Of a DNA stretch of 64,000 bases, positions 46,885 through 60,597 are shown one piece after another. How positions within the stretch are numbered: position 1 is the first letter of the stretch; every line of letters begins with the position of its first letter. The DNA lies in the NCBI RefSeq assembly GCF_022513585.1, contig NZ_JAKWBF010000008.1:62001-126000 (forward strand), written 5' to 3'. The notes below the pieces were generated by a model. It searched no databases. It had not been told where the DNA came from and saw only the letters and a program-made list of their open reading frames with translations. The position numbers and the translations under genes were made by a program. Origin of the DNA: Gordonia gummivorans (GTDB lineage: Bacteria; Actinomycetota; Actinomycetes; Mycobacteriales; Mycobacteriaceae).

Positions 46885-47592
46885 TCAGGTGAGGACGGCT
46901 CGGGTGTCTAGGGCGTCGTACAGTGTCCGGCACCGGGCGGCGGTGTCGGCCAGCGCTGTCGTCAGGGTGCCGCCACCGGCGAGGGAGAGGCGCGCCACGA
47001 ATTCGTTCGGGTCGACGTCGTCGCCGCGGGTGTCGGGAAACCGGAACACGCTTCCGAATGCCCGGTGCGTGGTGGGGACCCCGGGATGTTCCCCGATGAC
47101 CGTCTGATGACGCAGTAGCGGGTCACCGTCGAGGTCGACGGTGAGAGCGCCCTGCCACGAACCACCCGCATCGACCACTTGCCGATCCACCGATCGCCGA
47201 CCGATCTGCGCGCGTTCGTGGATCGCGACGGCGGCGTCGGATGCAAGATGGGCGATCATCCGGGACCTGTGCTGCGCACCCGCAGCAACTATCGTCGGTT
47301 CCGGGTCGACGACGAGCAGGCCACCCTCGCCGACCGTCAACTCCCAACGGGCGGTCGAATCGGCACGCCCGACCGATGGCAACGCGATCGTCGCGGCGAC
47401 CGAACGCACCTCGAGGTGGGCGCCCGGGGCGACCTCTACCCGCACGGAGATGTCGTCGCCACCGAGCGGGGTGGCCGCTGCACCGACGAGGTGGATGGTG
47501 TGACGACCGGTCTGACGCACCGTGATCGCGCCCGTTGCGGTGATCCGCGGTGACCTGTCGGGCCGGGCGGTGATCGTCACCTCGGTCTGCAT
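46885..47592 (-). CDS. ureD: Urease accessory protein UreD
   Basis: A 235-residue protein, last gene of the urease operon. The pattern LGGDDISVRVEVAPGAHLEVRSVAATIALPS and the central LVVDPEPTIVAAGAQHRSRM fit the short actinobacterial UreD/UreH. It forms the UreD-UreF-UreG complex that inserts nickel and carbon dioxide into the UreC active site. The stop codon abuts the interspersed repeat. Seven bases separate it from ureG. Confidence 0.9.
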   Translation of the reverse strand: MQTEVTITARPDRSPRITATGAITVRQTGRHTIHLVGAAATPLGGDDISVRVEVAPGAHLEVRSVAATIALPSVGRADSTARWELTVGEGGLLVVDPEPTIVAAGAQHRSRMIAHLASDAAVAIHERAQIGRRSVDRQVVDAGGSWQGALTVDLDGDPLLRHQTVIGEHPGVPTTHRAFGSVFRFPDTRGDDVDPNEFVARLSLAGGGTLTTALADTAARCRTLYDALDTRAVLT

Positions 47593-47599
47593 GATCCCC

Positions 47600-48280
47600 T
47601 CAGGCCGACACCGTGGCGAGTTGCGTCCGGACCCACGCCAGGACGTCGCCCGCGGTCGGGTCCTCGGTCAACGAGATCATCGCCGTCGGCCGTCCCTCAC
47701 GGACCCGTTCGGCATCCGTGCGCATGACGTCGAGGTCTGCATTCACCCGCTCGGCGAGGTCGGTCTTGTTGATGACGAGTAGGTCCGAGTAGGTCACGCC
47801 CGGACCACCTTTGCGCGGCACCTTGTCGCCGCCCGCCACATCGATCACGAAGATCTGGACGTCGACGAGCCCGGTGGAGAAGGTCGCGGTCAGATTGTCG
47901 CCGCCGGACTCCACCAGGATGAGATCGAGCGGCGGGTTCTTCTCGACGAGGTCGTCGATCGCGTCGAGATTGGCGGTGATGTCGTCGCGGATTGCGGTGT
48001 GGGGACAACCGCCGGTCTGGACGGCGGCGATCCGCTCGTCGGGCAGCACAGCGTGCCGTCGGAGGAAGTCGGCGTCCTCGGTGGTGTAGATGTCGTTGGT
48101 GAGCACGGCTACCGACAGTTGGTCGCGGAGTTCGCGGCACAATGCCGCCACGAGATGGGTCTTGCCGACGCCGACGGGACCGCCGATCCCGACGCGCAGC
48201 GCCTCACCGGGTTCGCGACGTCGCCGGGGGCGGTCGAGGTCGTGCGAATGCGGCTGGCCATCCATCAGATGCGGGGGCAT
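47600..48280 (-). CDS. ureG: Urease accessory GTPase UreG
   Basis: A 226-residue SIMIBI-class GTPase: P-loop GGPVGVGKT near 33-41, switch [12 protein letters not shown], the nickel-binding CPH motif in [13 protein letters not shown], and NKTDL for guanine. An N-terminal [16 protein letters not shown] carries extra histidines that may bind nickel. It powers nickel transfer to urease. It ends seven bases before ureD and starts 42 bases after the ureF stop. Confidence 0.96.
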   Translation of the reverse strand: MPPHLMDGQPHSHDLDRPRRRREPGEALRVGIGGPVGVGKTHLVAALCRELRDQLSVAVLTNDIYTTEDADFLRRHAVLPDERIAAVQTGGCPHTAIRDDITANLDAIDDLVEKNPPLDLILVESGGDNLTATFSTGLVDVQIFVIDVAGGDKVPRKGGPGVTYSDLLVINKTDLAERVNADLDVMRTDAERVREGRPTAMISLTEDPTAGDVLAWVRTQLATVSA

Positions 48281-48322
48281 GGGGTTCTCCTCTGCGTTGG
48301 TTGTCCGTCGGTCGAGACTCGG

Positions 48323-49000
48323 TCAGGAAGTGAACAGGGGCATGGCGCGACGCTCGTGCCGTTCGGCGAACACGTCCATCGTAGGGTCGGACAGGTCGGC
48401 CGGCTCGACAGCTGCTTGCGCCGCGATGCGCTCGCAGGCCACACCCAGATCGGCGATGACGAGTGCGACGTCAGCCGGGTCGAGCGCCAGCAGACGCTGT
48501 CCGGCGGTGGCCGCCCCGCTGGTGGTCGTGTACGCCAGGATCAGCGCGGTGTGGAAACCCGAAAGCGCACACAGGGATCCGATCGAGCCGACGATCACCG
48601 GATGATGGGTGCGCGGGGTGTGCTCGGCCCACTCGGTGTCGGGCCACATTCGGCGGGCCAGTCGCAGCATCCCGCGGCCCTGCGCGTAGGACGCCTTCCT
48701 TGCGGCGGAAGACGGTGTGCGCGCGTCCATCTCACGCATCGCGGTGGGGACGTCCATGGTCGCGTCGGCCACCGCCGCCGCGATCGACGCGGCGACCAGG
48801 CCGGTGGTCGCAAGCCGACGGTGCAGATGGCGCGAGAGGTCGTCGACGGTGCGGATGTGCCCATCGCTGATGGCCTGTTCCACCCCGCCGGAATGAACAT
48901 GGCCACCCACCGGCAGTCGCGAGTCGGCGAGCGTGAGCATCATCGCCAGTGGCGAGTTGTCGTACCGGCCGGTGTCGCGAGATGCGTTTGCGGAAGTCAT
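48323..49000 (-). CDS. ureF: Urease accessory protein UreF
   Basis: A 225-residue protein from ATG 49000; the longer frame overlaps ureC and is not credible. LADSRLPVGGHVHSGGVEQAISDG is the family opening, followed by all-alpha sequence and LALDPADVALVIADLG. UreF bridges UreD and UreG and acts as the gate for nickel delivery. It lies 13 bases downstream of ureC. Confidence 0.92.
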   Translation of the reverse strand: MTSANASRDTGRYDNSPLAMMLTLADSRLPVGGHVHSGGVEQAISDGHIRTVDDLSRHLHRRLATTGLVAASIAAAVADATMDVPTAMREMDARTPSSAARKASYAQGRGMLRLARRMWPDTEWAEHTPRTHHPVIVGSIGSLCALSGFHTALILAYTTTSGAATAGQRLLALDPADVALVIADLGVACERIAAQAAVEPADLSDPTMDVFAERHERRAMPLFTS

Positions 49001-49013
49001 GTCGGATCGGGAC

Positions 49014-50732
49014 TCAGAAGAGGAAATACCGTTGGGCCATGGGCAATTCGGAGACCGGTTCGGATTCCCACACCTCGCCGTCGACGCGCACGGTGAAGGT
49101 GTCGGGGTCGATTTCGATGGTCGGGCACGCATCGTTGTTCGGCATGTCCGCCTTGCCGGTCGAGCGGGTGTTCTTCACCGCGACGAGCCGACGGTCGAGG
49201 CCGATTCGGCCGGCGAGGTCGTCGTCGCATCCCGGTGCGACGAAGCTGACCGAGGTGGCCGCGGCGACCTTGGGCGCCGCCCCGTACATGGGACGGGGAA
49301 AGACGGGTTGCGGTGTCGGGATCGAGGCGTTGGCGTCGCCCATCGCCGCCCACGCAATCGCGCCGCCCTTGATCACCACGTCCGGACGCACGCCGAAGAA
49401 CGCGGGATCCCAGAGCACCAGGTCGGCGAGTTTCCCGACCTCGACCGACCCGATCTCGTCGTCGAACCCGTGCGCGATCGCCGGACAGATCGTGTACTTC
49501 GCCACGTACCGCTGAGCGCGGGTGTTGTCGGCCGCGCCGTCGCCGGCCAAGGAACCGCGTTTGCGCTTCATCACGTGGGCGGTCTGCCAGGTACGCAACA
49601 CGACCTCACCGATCCGCCCCATCGCCTGTGCGTCCGAGCCGATCATCGAGATGGCCCCGAGGTCGTGCAGCAAGTCCTCGGCGGCGATGGTCGACGGTCG
49701 AATCCGGCTCTCCGCGAACGCAAGATCCTCCGGCACGGTCGGATTGAGGTGGTGACACACCATGAGCATGTCGAGGTGCTCGTCGAGCGTGTTGACGGTG
49801 TGCGGCCGGGTCGGATTGGTGGAACTGGGCAGCACGTTGGGGTAAGCGGCGACAGTCATGATGTCGGGCGCGTGACCGCCACCGGCACCCTCGGTGTGAT
49901 ACGCGTGAATCGAACGCCCCGCGATCGCGCCGAGCGTCTGCTCGACGAACCCCGCCTCGTTCAACGTGTCCGAGTGCAGCGCGACCTGGACCCCGGTCTC
50001 GTCGGCCACCCGCAGACAGGCGTCGATCGCTGCCGGGGTACTCCCCCAGTCCTCGTGAAGTTTGAAACCCGATGCGCCGGCCCTGATCTGCTCGTGCATC
50101 GCCTCCGCGCTCACCGTGTTGCCCTTACCCAGCAACGCGATGTTCATCGGCCAACCGTCGGTCGCGGCGAGGATCGAACTCAGGTGCCACGCACCCGGGG
50201 TCACTGTGGTCGCCTTGCTGCCCTCGGCGGGTCCGGTGCCGCCGCCGATGAGCGTGGTGATCCCGTTGCCGAGTGCCTCGTCCATGATCTGCGGACAGAT
50301 GAAGTGGACATGGCAGTCGATCCCGCCGGCGGTGATGATCTTGCCGTTGCCCGCGATGATCTCGGTGGACGGTCCGATCACCAGGTCTGGATGAATCCCG
50401 TCCATGGTGTCGGGGTTGCCGGCCTTACCCATCGCGACGATGCGTCCGTCACGAATACCCAAGTCCGCCTTGATAATTCCCCAGTGGTCGAGGATCACGA
50501 CGCCGGTGATGACGGTGTCGGGGGCGCCGTCGGCGCGGGTGGCCCGGCTCTGCCCCATCGATTCCCGGATCACCTTGCCGCCGCCGAAGACCGCCTCCTC
50601 GCCGGCCCGGCCCGGTCCGCCGCTGCGGTCCTCGGTGACCTCGATCAGCAGATCGGTGTCGGCGAGGCGAATACGGTCGCCCGTCGTCGGGCCGAACAAC
50701 TGTGCATACCGCCCGCGGTCGAGTGTCGCCAC
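49014..50732 (-). CDS. ureC: Urease alpha subunit UreC
   Basis: A 572-residue protein with a GTG start one base after the ureB stop. All nickel-site elements are present: [12 protein letters not shown] (two His), [11 protein letters not shown] (the carbamylated Lys), [26 protein letters not shown], the flap [16 protein letters not shown] with catalytic Cys/His, and GSDAQAMGR (Asp). The chain hydrolyses urea to ammonia and carbamate. In this window the urea could come from the URC pathway genes at 17957-21136 (inference). Confidence 0.97.
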   Translation of the reverse strand: MATLDRGRYAQLFGPTTGDRIRLADTDLLIEVTEDRSGGPGRAGEEAVFGGGKVIRESMGQSRATRADGAPDTVITGVVILDHWGIIKADLGIRDGRIVAMGKAGNPDTMDGIHPDLVIGPSTEIIAGNGKIITAGGIDCHVHFICPQIMDEALGNGITTLIGGGTGPAEGSKATTVTPGAWHLSSILAATDGWPMNIALLGKGNTVSAEAMHEQIRAGASGFKLHEDWGSTPAAIDACLRVADETGVQVALHSDTLNEAGFVEQTLGAIAGRSIHAYHTEGAGGGHAPDIMTVAAYPNVLPSSTNPTRPHTVNTLDEHLDMLMVCHHLNPTVPEDLAFAESRIRPSTIAAEDLLHDLGAISMIGSDAQAMGRIGEVVLRTWQTAHVMKRKRGSLAGDGAADNTRAQRYVAKYTICPAIAHGFDDEIGSVEVGKLADLVLWDPAFFGVRPDVVIKGGAIAWAAMGDANASIPTPQPVFPRPMYGAAPKVAAATSVSFVAPGCDDDLAGRIGLDRRLVAVKNTRSTGKADMPNNDACPTIEIDPDTFTVRVDGEVWESEPVSELPMAQRYFLF

Positions 50733-50733
50733 G

Positions 50734-51075
50734 TCAGATCCTTCCCGGTGGGTCGAGCGAGATCCCGTGGACCTCTCGGGTACCACCGAGCGGTACGACC
50801 GTGACGGTCATCTCGATGCCGGGCTCGAAGCGCACCGCCGTGCCCGCCGGGATGTCGAGCCGACAACCCCGAGCCGCGGCGCGGTCGAAGTCGAGCGCCG
50901 CGTTGGCCTGCGGAAAATGAACGTGGCTGCCCACCTGGACCGGCCGATCGCCGGTGTTGACCACCGCGAGGGTGACGCCCTGTGCACCCTCGTTGAGCTC
51001 GATCGTGCCGGGTGCAGCGATCACCTCGCCGGGTATCACGGATGAAATCCTCTCCGCCGGTTGCGATCCCGCCAT
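50734..51075 (-). CDS. ureB: Urease beta subunit UreB
   Basis: A 113-residue protein. [45 protein letters not shown] and [17 protein letters not shown] match the family throughout. The ATG at 51075 follows GGAGGCGTTG; the upstream TTG adds one residue. Structural subunit of the urease trimer, with ureA 48 bases upstream. Confidence 0.95.
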   Translation of the reverse strand: MAGSQPAERISSVIPGEVIAAPGTIELNEGAQGVTLAVVNTGDRPVQVGSHVHFPQANAALDFDRAAARGCRLDIPAGTAVRFEPGIEMTVTVVPLGGTREVHGISLDPPGRI

Positions 51076-51123
51076 CAACGCCTCCTCGCCTCGGTGTTGC
51101 CTCGCATGTGTCGACGTCGACGG

Positions 51124-51426
51124 TCAGTCGATCGGGTTGTGCACGGTGACCAGCTTGGTGCCATCCGGGAATGTCGCCTCGACCTGCACGTCGTGCAGCA
51201 TCTCCGGCACTCCGTCCAAGACGTCCTCGCGGCGCAGGACCTCGCGTCCGGAACTCATCAGCTCGGCCACCGACCGGCCATCTCGCGCCCCTTCCAGGAC
51301 GTGGTCGGTGATGATCGCGACTGACTCAGGATGGTTCAGCTTGAGGCCCCGACCTTGTCGTCGTCGGGCCAGTTCCGCCGCATACGAGATCAGCAGACGT
51401 TCCTGTTCATGCGGCGACAGTCGCAC
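51124..51426 (-). CDS. ureA: Urease gamma subunit UreA
   Basis: A 100-residue protein using the GTG at 51426 (AGGAGAG upstream), which gives the exact family length; a longer frame adds 25 unrelated residues. [49 protein letters not shown] is diagnostic. First urease gene; the gap of 144 bases to the upstream gene probably holds a promoter. Confidence 0.95.
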   Translation of the reverse strand: MRLSPHEQERLLISYAAELARRRQGRGLKLNHPESVAIITDHVLEGARDGRSVAELMSSGREVLRREDVLDGVPEMLHDVQVEATFPDGTKLVTVHNPID

Positions 51427-51570
51427 CGATATCTCTCCTGTTCCCGCCGGACACTGCGTCGGCCCGCACTCCGCGGTGGCAGAGGTGGGCAATGGAGTCA
51501 TCCTGCCACGGAGTCGGCGTCATGGCTCGGTGAGCGGTTCGGCCCGAATCCCGGCGGACGTGCATGCGAG

Positions 51571-52839
51571 TCAGTCGGCGAGGGCGCCACCCTGCGACCG
51601 CAGTTCAGCGAGACGCGCCGGAGTGCACAACGGCGCGATCGCGGCGACCTCATCGGGGGTGAAGGCTCCGGCAGCCACTCCCCGGCCGACGACGAGGGCA
51701 AGCGACATCGCGGTTGCCGGCTCGTCCATCACCTCGCCCGAACTGCGTTCGAAATAGGCCTGGAGCCGTGCCGCGGCCGTCGGCATCGCAGTGCGGAAGA
51801 AGCCGATCACCGCCATCCATCTGGTGATCAGGTGGCCCGGGTGCATGTCCCAGCCTTGGTAGAAACCCCGCTCCAGCGACCTGGTGACCAGCGCGTGGTG
51901 GCGCGACAGCGCCGCGGCGACCTGATCGGGGTCGCCCACCGGGACCACTTGGGTGGAGCCGTCACTCACCCACACCCCGGTCTGCGCCGCGGCAACCTGC
52001 ATCACGGACTTCGCGTGGTCGGCTGCAGGATGGGCCAGCGACTGCTGCGCGGAGACGATGCCGCACGCGGCGCTGTAATCGTAGGTGCCGTAATGCACGC
52101 CGCTGATTCGGGGCCGGCCCCGATGAATCGCCTCGGCGACTGTCGCCCGACCGTCGGCACCGAGCACCGCCTGCGGGATCTCCACCTGAAGCTCGTAACG
52201 GAGCGTGCCATCGGAAATCCCGTGGACGCGTTCGAGATCCGCGCAGATCAGGTTGACGGCGTCCACCTGACGGACGTCGCGCAGCTTGGGCACTGTGAAG
52301 ACGAAACCGTCCGGAACCCCTCCCGCGGCGTCGAGCACCAGTTCCAGGGTCCTGATCCCACGCGCACGTTCTAGCGCGCCGAGGCCCTTCGCGCGGATCC
52401 CCGCGACCCGGGGCGTGTGTGGGCGGTCGGCGACCCAGGCGGCCAGCGTCTCGCCGGCACGCCGTGCGTCGGCATCCTCGACGGCGTCGGGTCGTCGGCC
52501 GTATCCGTCCTCGAGGTCGATGCGCAGATCGACGATCGGGTTGGACCGCAGTCGCGCGCGAGCGAGGTCGATCACCTCGGCCGTGGCGAGACCGCCGAGG
52601 GAGGCCGCGGCGGCGTCGGCGATCGCCAGTGCCTCGACACCCCACGTGGCGGGGGTGCCGGCCTCGGCGTCGGCGGCAGACACATACACCGTGTGGATCG
52701 GTTGAGAGACCGCGTCGTCGCCGGGGAAAAGGCGATCGAGGTCGGCGTCGACATCGTTGAGGATCGTCTCGACCGCCGATCGGGTGTCCGCGCGCAGCCC
52801 TCGATGGGCGTCTGGTCGCGGTTCACTCACCCCGGTCAT
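51571..52839 (-). CDS. HpcH/HpaI aldolase-like protein (DUF6986 type)
   Basis: A 422-residue TIM-barrel-type protein of the HpcH/HpaI/citrate-lyase-like superfamily. The metal/acyl site candidates are VDLRIDLEDGYG and LQVEIPQAVLG, and VHYGTYDYSAACGI is the later signature. It is longer than CitE and resembles the actinobacterial DUF6986 group, whose reaction is not established; carbon-carbon cleavage or formation with glyoxylate-like acids is typical of the fold. It sits between the thioesterase and ureA, with its start overlapping the thioesterase stop. In M. tuberculosis these two flanks are adjacent, so the gene looks like an insertion or a lineage-specific gain. Confidence 0.8.
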   Translation of the reverse strand: MTGVSEPRPDAHRGLRADTRSAVETILNDVDADLDRLFPGDDAVSQPIHTVYVSAADAEAGTPATWGVEALAIADAAAASLGGLATAEVIDLARARLRSNPIVDLRIDLEDGYGRRPDAVEDADARRAGETLAAWVADRPHTPRVAGIRAKGLGALERARGIRTLELVLDAAGGVPDGFVFTVPKLRDVRQVDAVNLICADLERVHGISDGTLRYELQVEIPQAVLGADGRATVAEAIHRGRPRISGVHYGTYDYSAACGIVSAQQSLAHPAADHAKSVMQVAAAQTGVWVSDGSTQVVPVGDPDQVAAALSRHHALVTRSLERGFYQGWDMHPGHLITRWMAVIGFFRTAMPTAAARLQAYFERSSGEVMDEPATAMSLALVVGRGVAAGAFTPDEVAAIAPLCTPARLAELRSQGGALAD

Positions 52840-53264
52840 CCCTCGGAGGGCAGCTCGATGTTCTGCAGACGAACCTGGCTGCGAGCCAGCAGCCGGTCAC
52901 GCTCATCGGTCATCTCGACAGCCCACAACTGCTGGCGGCGGCCACGATGGATCGGTGCCGAACGTGCGGTGACGACACCGGAGCTGATCGACCGGAGGAA
53001 GTCCGTGTTGTTGTTCACCCCGACTGCGGTGCCGCCGATCCCGGCTTCCTGCAACCAGAAGTACCCGCTCATGCTCGCGACACTCTCGGCGACCGCACAG
53101 TAGACGCCGCCGTGGACGATCCCGAAGGGCTGGTGGTGCGCTTCGGTGATCTCGAGCGTCGCGTGAATCCCGTCGGCGCCGACCTCGACCGGCGTCAGGC
53201 CCAAAACGGCATCGAGGCCGCGACCGATCGACTCCCGCACGGCTTTCTCTGTATCCACTGTCAT
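52836..53264 (-). CDS. PaaI-type thioesterase
   Basis: A 142-residue single hotdog domain from ATG 53264. HHQPFGIVHGGVYCAVAESVASM carries the HGG motif and catalytic helix, and GVNNNTDFLRSISSGVVTARSAPIHRGRRQQLW is the usual PaaI second half. It corresponds by order to Rv1847 beside the mycobacterial urease genes. The stop overlaps the HpcH/HpaI-like start by four bases, so the pair is co-translated, and the urease genes follow on the same strand. Confidence 0.88.
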   Translation of the reverse strand: MTVDTEKAVRESIGRGLDAVLGLTPVEVGADGIHATLEITEAHHQPFGIVHGGVYCAVAESVASMSGYFWLQEAGIGGTAVGVNNNTDFLRSISSGVVTARSAPIHRGRRQQLWAVEMTDERDRLLARSQVRLQNIELPSEG

Positions 53265-53386
53265 GAGTCCAACCCTGTCACGACTGTGTCGAGAACGTGA
53301 AAGGGCCGAGAACGTGAATGAGCGGGGAACGTCCATGCCGGCTCCGACGTTGAGTTCCCGACCATGGAAAACGGCCTCAAGAAACC

Positions 53387-53424
53387 GGTAGGCCCCACGT
53401 TTCGGATGAAACGTGGGGCCTACC
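53387..53424. terminator. Perfect 17-base hairpin in the thioesterase-blaI intergenic region
   Basis: Arms 53387-53403 and 53408-53424 are exact inverted copies with loop GGAT. It lies upstream of both divergent genes, so it does not end either one. It may be a bidirectional terminator of a short unannotated transcript, an RNA element, or an insulator between divergent promoters. The 346-base gap 53265-53610 otherwise holds only the iron-box candidate. Confidence 0.5.
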
Positions 53425-53488
53425 GTGGCGTGGACCGGGGGTCTCTGCAGCCCTCAGGACACTCGCGCGGTCCGACGTGACTCTTAAT

Positions 53489-53507
53489 GTAGGGTAGCCT
53501 TACCAAT
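53489..53507. promoter_or_regulatory. Candidate IdeR/DtxR iron box
   Basis: GTAGGGTAGCCTTACCAAT matches about 14 of 19 positions of the palindromic IdeR/DtxR consensus (TTAGGTTAGGCTAACCTAA) when read on the other strand. It lies 104 bases before blaI and 225 bases before the divergent thioesterase. Iron control of this region would be unexpected, so treat as a candidate. Confidence 0.45.
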
Positions 53508-53610
53508 ACTGTCAAGGGCGGTTCGGAAGGCGAGTCGAGATCGGTCCCGACACCCACGTCAGGCACCGGATTTGACCGCGAATGCGGCGAGTAGGAGATA
53601 CGACAGTAAA

Positions 53611-54009
53611 ATGCGAAGGATGAATGGCTTGGGCGATCTGGAGCGTGCCGTCATGGACACGTTGTGGGCGAGTTCCACACCGCAAACCGTGCGTCAGGTG
53701 CATGCCACGCTGTCGCGCGATCGCTCGCTGGCGTACACCACCGTCATGACGGTGCTGCAGCGCCTTGCGAAGAAGAATCTGGTCACCCAGATCCGTGACG
53801 ACCGGGCCCACAAGTACGTCCCGACCCATCCGCGCGAGGACCTCGTCGCCAGCCTCATGGTCGACGCGTTGAGCGAAGCCGATGCTCCTGGATCCCGCCA
53901 CGCCGCCCTGGTGTCGTTCGTCGGTCGCGTCGGCGCCGATGAGGCCGCCGCGCTCCGCCATGCGCTCGATGAACTCGAAGCCGCACGCGGAGCTCCGGAA
54001 AACGGCTAG
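53611..54009 (+). CDS. blaI: BlaI/MecI-family transcriptional repressor
   Basis: A 132-residue winged-helix protein. LGDLERAVMDTLWASSTPQTVRQVHATLS and LAYTTVMTVLQRLAKKNLVTQIRDDRAHKYVP are nearly the mycobacterial BlaI (Rv1846c) pattern. The C-terminal part forms the dimer and carries the usual protease-sensitive linker region. In mycobacteria BlaI represses beta-lactamase and ATP-synthase genes and is inactivated through its M56 partner, here the next gene 42 bases downstream. ATG 53611 chosen; 53620 is possible. Confidence 0.92.
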   Translation: MRRMNGLGDLERAVMDTLWASSTPQTVRQVHATLSRDRSLAYTTVMTVLQRLAKKNLVTQIRDDRAHKYVPTHPREDLVASLMVDALSEADAPGSRHAALVSFVGRVGADEAAALRHALDELEAARGAPENG

Positions 54010-54051
54010 ATTTTTCCCAGTACCTCAACAGCCCACCGCTAGGACCGCCAG

Positions 54052-55002
54052 ATGACCGCCCTGCTTTTCGGCATCCTCACCTTGGTGCTGGTCGGCCCTG
54101 CCCCTGAGGCGCTCTCGCGCGCCAAGTGGCCGGTCCGCGCACCACGTGCGGCGATGACGCTATGGCAGGCGATCGCGCTGGCCGCCGTCTTGTCGGCATT
54201 CAGTTGTGGTCTGGCGATTGCGGCGAATCTGCTCGCACCCGGCCCGGACGGCACCCCGACGACACATCCGCTGCACGAGATCGAGCGGATCGGTCTGCCG
54301 CTGTGGGCGGTATACGTCGGTGTGTTCGCACTGACCCTGCTCATCGGGGCGCGACTGGCGTTCACCACAATTCGTGTCGGCCTGCGCACGCGAGCTCGGC
54401 GTGCCTCCCACCGCCAACTCATCGACATCCTCGATCGCTGCGATCGACGTGACGCATCCGATCCGCTGCACGCCCGCGACGTCCGGATGATCGACGTTGA
54501 GCAGCCACTCGCCTACTGCCTGCCGGGTTTGCGTCAACGCGTCGTCATCTCCGAGGGTGTGGTGCACCGACTCACCCGTGATGAACTCGTCGCGGTGATC
54601 GCGCACGAACGCGCACATCTGCGCGCCCGTCACGACCTGGTCCTGGAAGCGTTCATCGCACTTCACGAGGCATTCCCGCGGTTCGTGCGCAGCAGCTCGG
54701 CGCTCGGAGCAGTGCAATTGCTCGTCGAGGCGCTGGCCGACGACCAGGCGGTCCGGGCAACCACCCCCACCACGCTAGGTCGAGCTCTCGTCGCCTGTGC
54801 CGACGCCGTTGCTCCCCGCGGCGCCATGGCCGTGGGTGGTCCGACGACGCTGGCTCGGGTGCACCGGCTCGCCGACGACCGGCCCGCGCGCGCAGTGGCA
54901 GTGCTCGCCTACTGCGTTGCCGCCTCGATTCTGGTGGTCCCGACGCTCGCGGTCGCCATCCCCTGGCTCACCGAACTCACCCGCTTGCTGTCCGCCGCCT
55001 GA
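54052..55002 (+). CDS. M56-family membrane metallopeptidase (BlaR-like)
   Basis: A 316-residue membrane protein with hydrophobic segments at about 1-18, 34-60 and 78-105, and a last one near 282-305. The zinc motif HERAH (residues 185-189) lies in VIAHERAHLRARHD, as in M56 proteases. It lacks the penicillin-sensor domain of staphylococcal BlaR1, as does the mycobacterial partner Rv1845c. It probably cleaves or inactivates BlaI when the membrane signal arrives. A 57-base duplication follows it. Confidence 0.87.
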   Translation: MTALLFGILTLVLVGPAPEALSRAKWPVRAPRAAMTLWQAIALAAVLSAFSCGLAIAANLLAPGPDGTPTTHPLHEIERIGLPLWAVYVGVFALTLLIGARLAFTTIRVGLRTRARRASHRQLIDILDRCDRRDASDPLHARDVRMIDVEQPLAYCLPGLRQRVVISEGVVHRLTRDELVAVIAHERAHLRARHDLVLEAFIALHEAFPRFVRSSSALGAVQLLVEALADDQAVRATTPTTLGRALVACADAVAPRGAMAVGGPTTLARVHRLADDRPARAVAVLAYCVAASILVVPTLAVAIPWLTELTRLLSAA

Positions 55003-55030
55003 CAGGGCGGAGGCGTCGAGGCTCGCAGGT

Positions 55031-55144
55031 CAGCCGCAGGACGGGCACCACCCGGCTCCACAATCCCAGGCCTCACCGGGACTCAGTCAGCCGCAGGACG
55101 GGCACCACCCGGCTCCACAATCCCAGGCCTCACCGGGACTCAGT
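55031..55144. repeat. 57-base perfect tandem duplication before gnd
   Basis: 55031-55087 and 55088-55144 are identical by eye. The unit starts CAGCCGCAGGACGGGCACCA. It fills most of the gap between the M56 gene and gnd and ends 37 bases before the gnd ATG, so it sits in the likely promoter/leader region. The origin is presumably slippage or unequal exchange, and copy number may vary between strains. Confidence 0.92.
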
Positions 55145-55181
55145 AGGCCGCGTGTCGGGCCGAGGCAATAGGCTTGAGCCC

Positions 55182-59520
<4,339 letters not shown>

Positions 59521-59528
<8 letters not shown>

Positions 59529-60597
59529 CGTGTGGGGTGTCCTGCTCGCGGTCGCGCTGCTCGCGGGTAACGCGTTTTTCGTCGGCGCCGAGTTCTCGCT
59601 GATCTCGGCCCGGCGCGACCGCCTCGAGGCGCTCGAGGAGAGCGGGAAGACGCGCGCTCGCACCGTCATTCGTGCCGGTGAACACCTGTCACTGATGTTG
59701 GCCGGTGCGCAACTCGGCATCACGATCTGCTCGATCCTGCTCGGCCGGGTCGCCGAGCCTGCGGTCGCACACCTCATCGAGAAGCCGTTGCATCTCGCCC
59801 ACGTGCCCACCGCGCTGCTGCATCCCATCGCGTTCACCATCGCGTTGTCGTTGGTGGTGGTGCTGCACATCCTGCTCGGGGAGATGGTGCCCAAGAACAT
59901 CGCGCTCGCTGGACCCGAAACCGCAGCGATGTGGCTGGTTCCGCCGCATCTCGGGTTCATCCGGATCATGCGTCCGCTCATCGGGTTCTACAACTGGCTG
60001 GCCAATTCCTCGCTGCGGCTGATGCGCGTCGAGCCGAAGGACGAACTCGACGCCACCGTCTCGACCGGCGAACTCGCCCAGATGCTCAGCGAGTCCGAAG
60101 AAGAGGGACTCATCGACGCCGAGGAACACGAACGGCTCACCCGTGCACTCAGCTCGGTGAGCCGCGCGGTGGCCGAGGTGATGATCCCGCTCGACAAGAT
60201 GCGCAGCGTCGAGATCGAACGCGATGCCGCGACCGGCGGTACCGGACCGACCCTGGGGTCGATCGAGAAGGCGGTCGGCGACACCGGGTTCTCCCGATTC
60301 CCGGTGCGCGGTTCCGACGGCACCTTCACCGGGTATCTCCATCTCAAGGACGTGCTCGACGACATCCTCGACGAGCGCATCGGACCGGAGACGATCATCG
60401 GTGTCGACAAGATCCGACCGCTGCCGGTGATCTCGTCGACCACCCCGCTCGACGAGGCCACCGGAGCACTGCGGCGGACGAGTTCGCACCTCGGCGCGGT
60501 CGTCGACGAGAGTGGGCGCACCATCGGTGTCGTCGCGCTCGCCGACCTCGTGGAGGAATTCGTCGGGACCGTTCGGGACGAGACGCATCGCGTGTGA
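59521..60597 (+). CDS. Second CNNM/hemolysin-family protein (DUF21 + CBS), without CorC domain
   Basis: A 358-residue protein; ATG 59521 lies nine bases after AGGGG and overlaps the previous stop by eight bases. The DUF21 part (NAFFVGAEFSLISARRDRL, LMLAGAQLGITICSILLG, LLGEMVPKNIALAG) is followed by a CBS pair ending VVDESGRTIGVVALADLVEEFVGTV. The C-terminal CorC domain of the upstream protein is missing, a pattern also seen in Rv1841c. The two paralogs probably form a heteromer in the membrane (inference). Confidence 0.92.
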
